The notes below the pieces were generated by a model, which had not been told where the DNA came from, ran no database searches, and saw nothing but the letters and a program-made list of their open reading frames with translations. From positions 461,098 to 525,097 of the forward strand of contig NZ_SOAY01000010.1 in NCBI RefSeq assembly GCF_004364165.1: a stretch of 64,000 bases of DNA, in the 5' to 3' direction. Positions 62,754 to 64,000 of this stretch are shown here, one piece after another. The translations under genes and the position numbers were made by a program. Positions within the stretch are counted from its first letter, which is position 1. The number at the start of each line of letters is the position of its first letter. This DNA comes from Maribacter spongiicola (GTDB lineage Bacteria > Bacteroidota > Bacteroidia > Flavobacteriales > Flavobacteriaceae).

Positions 62754-63877
62754 AAGCCGTACAAGATACCAACACCTAATACTTGCTTAAATTGAATTTT
62801 TGGTACGCCTGGGTTTACTATAGTTCCATTATCGTTTTTGACTACGTCAAAAAGAATATCATCATCATAAATCATTTGTGTGCCTAGGCTTGTGCTAATG
62901 AACTTATTTACTTTCATGTTTAGGGTCAGTTCCCAGTCCACATCAATATTACCAAAGCTTTTAATGTAATCGGTATAGAGATTTAGCCTGTTGTTTAATT
63001 CAATATTATCGGCGATGTTAATATTAAAATTATTGGTAATTAATATTCCAATTTCTAACAAATGATTTTCTCCGGGTGTTATAATGTTTCCATCGGCATC
63101 TAAAATGGCTTCTTGTACACCAAAGGAGCCATTGTCAGCTAAATCTTGGTCTAATACAAATGTCGATTTTTGAGTTAATGGTGATAAGTAAAGATTAAAC
63201 TTTTCATCTTTGGTTATATAAGAGGTACCTGCACCAAAAAGTAGATAGCCAGGTGCCATAAAACGAGATATAGGTGTGTCTCTATCCGGGTATTTATAAC
63301 CATTTGAGAATTGGGTGTTAAAGTTTAGTTGAACGGAATAGAACCAGCGGCTGGTGTTGTCTTTTTTAAAGCCCAAATTAGAACTTAAACGTATTACATC
63401 TTCCGTCTTTCTAAGTTTGCGACCTTCTTGGGCATTTAATCCGTAGCGTAATTCAAGATTATTTTCCCATTGAAAATTGCTGAATTTATATTTTCTTGCA
63501 AATTTTAAAAATCCTAATCCACTAACGGCATTATCACCACCCGCATTCCAATTGACAAAGGCAACTTCGCTAATATTGATACCGAAGCTATTTTCATTTT
63601 CCCAAAACGATGGTATTCTAAATCTATTAAACCCTTTTTGCAAGGTTTTAGTTTTTTTGAAGTCTATATTGGGTATTTGAAGATTTACATCTTTTCTAGG
63701 AGAATAAATTTTATCTACCGTTCTGCGAATTACAATGGTATCTATGGCAACACTGTCTACGGTAACACTATCTACTATTATTGGTGCAGGTATGGTATCT
63801 TGACCGTAAGTTACTAAAGTCACCAAAAAGAGTAACGAACATAAACTCTTAACGATTTTTGAAGCTATTCTATTCAT
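62750..63877 (-). CDS. DUF3078 domain outer-membrane protein
   Basis: 375 residues with a signal peptide and then DUF3078: SFGINISEVAFVNWNAGGDNAVSGL is the family signature, followed by many amphipathic strands (KFSNFQWENNLELRYGLN, RWFYSVQLNFNTQFSNGY, NRLNLYTDYIKSFGNIDVDWELTLNMKVN) that suggest an outer-membrane barrel with C-terminal F. Function is unknown. Its ATG overlaps the dxs stop (ATGA), so it is translated with dxs. Confidence 0.88.
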   Translation of the reverse strand: MNRIASKIVKSLCSLLFLVTLVTYGQDTIPAPIIVDSVTVDSVAIDTIVIRRTVDKIYSPRKDVNLQIPNIDFKKTKTLQKGFNRFRIPSFWENENSFGINISEVAFVNWNAGGDNAVSGLGFLKFARKYKFSNFQWENNLELRYGLNAQEGRKLRKTEDVIRLSSNLGFKKDNTSRWFYSVQLNFNTQFSNGYKYPDRDTPISRFMAPGYLLFGAGTSYITKDEKFNLYLSPLTQKSTFVLDQDLADNGSFGVQEAILDADGNIITPGENHLLEIGILITNNFNINIADNIELNNRLNLYTDYIKSFGNIDVDWELTLNMKVNKFISTSLGTQMIYDDDILFDVVKNDNGTIVNPGVPKIQFKQVLGVGILYGF

Positions 63878-64000
63878 AAAAATTGTTGTACATATTTTTT
63901 AACGGATGTTTTATCTATCCCTGCTTTTATATACAGTTTCTCGGTAACACCATGGGTTATAAACGCATCTGGAATGCCAAATATCTTAATTATTTTATGG
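63874..64000 (-). CDS. dxs: 1-deoxy-D-xylulose-5-phosphate synthase, 3' end
   Basis: Only the last 41 codons are inside the window. On the minus strand they read IKIFGIPDAFITHGVTEKLY followed by a KAGID segment, the C-terminal signature of DXS, ending at TGA 63876-63874. The stop overlaps the ATG of the DUF3078 gene. DXS joins pyruvate and glyceraldehyde 3-phosphate in the first step of the MEP isoprenoid pathway. The rest of the gene lies beyond the right edge. Confidence 0.85.
   Translation of the reverse strand, partial: HKIIKIFGIPDAFITHGVTEKLYIKAGIDKTSVKKYVQQFL

Overview
This window is from a low-GC marine-type member of the Bacteroidota, almost certainly a Flavobacteriaceae (Maribacter/Zobellia-like, judged from protein style only; this cannot be proved from the window). 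The signs are Bacteroidota-type -7 promoter elements (TAnnTTTG) with no clear Shine-Dalgarno sequences, many short signal peptides ending in Q, DUF5723 and DUF3078 proteins, a PiT transporter with a PhoU-like tail, tandem sortilin-like BNR proteins, and LytTR and Reg_prop type signalling. I saw no tRNA, rRNA, CRISPR array, prophage or insertion sequence. Most of the window looks like ordinary chromosome.

Left part (1-13 kb): a very large secreted leucine-rich-repeat/Calx-beta protein runs off the left edge. It sits behind a DUF5723 protein, and a second DUF5723 gene follows. Next comes a leftward three-gene operon: a secreted protein of unknown function, a helical-repeat sensor kinase and a LuxR/NarL-type response regulator. 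A palindrome of the form TACCCTTTNNNGGGTA lies upstream of this operon and again upstream of the second DUF5723 gene. In both places it has exactly the same spacing to a -7-like box, so the pair looks like a self-regulated two-component circuit with a nearby target. A MATE exporter remnant, a 46-residue membrane ORF and a secreted alpha/beta hydrolase follow.

Middle (13-42 kb): two tandem 1040-residue sortilin-like propeller proteins; hemJ behind a short tandem repeat; a giant propeller-type sensor kinase divergent from an NtrY-like kinase; enoyl-CoA hydratase; a PA0069-type radical SAM protein; a processive GT2 synthase; an HD hydrolase/acyltransferase pair; bacilliredoxin; a TerB-DnaJ protein; a HupE-like protein; dCMP deaminase and an S41 protease; MarC; a DUF3109 protein; and a LytS/LytTR two-component pair followed by two unknown secreted proteins.

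42-55 kb: a compact accessory metabolic locus arranged in several divergent units. It has two closely related GMC flavoprotein dehydrogenases (one with a Tat-exported gluconate-2-dehydrogenase subunit 3), three TIM-barrel sugar isomerase/epimerase-like proteins, a Gfo/Idh/MocA oxidoreductase, a nucleoside-permease-family MFS transporter and two DUF1080 (3-keto-disaccharide hydrolase family) lipoproteins. Together these suggest oxidation of a glycoside at C3 followed by non-classical cleavage of the keto-glycoside. No classical glycoside hydrolase or SusC/SusD pair is present. Just left of it are two tiny single-span membrane proteins that resemble each other.

Right end (55-64 kb): housekeeping genes: a YicC-family RNase, gmk and nadD in one operon; a DUF6503 protein; the PiT transporter; a small CarboxypepD_reg-like protein; dgt; and a DUF3078 protein that overlaps the 3' end of dxs, cut by the window edge.
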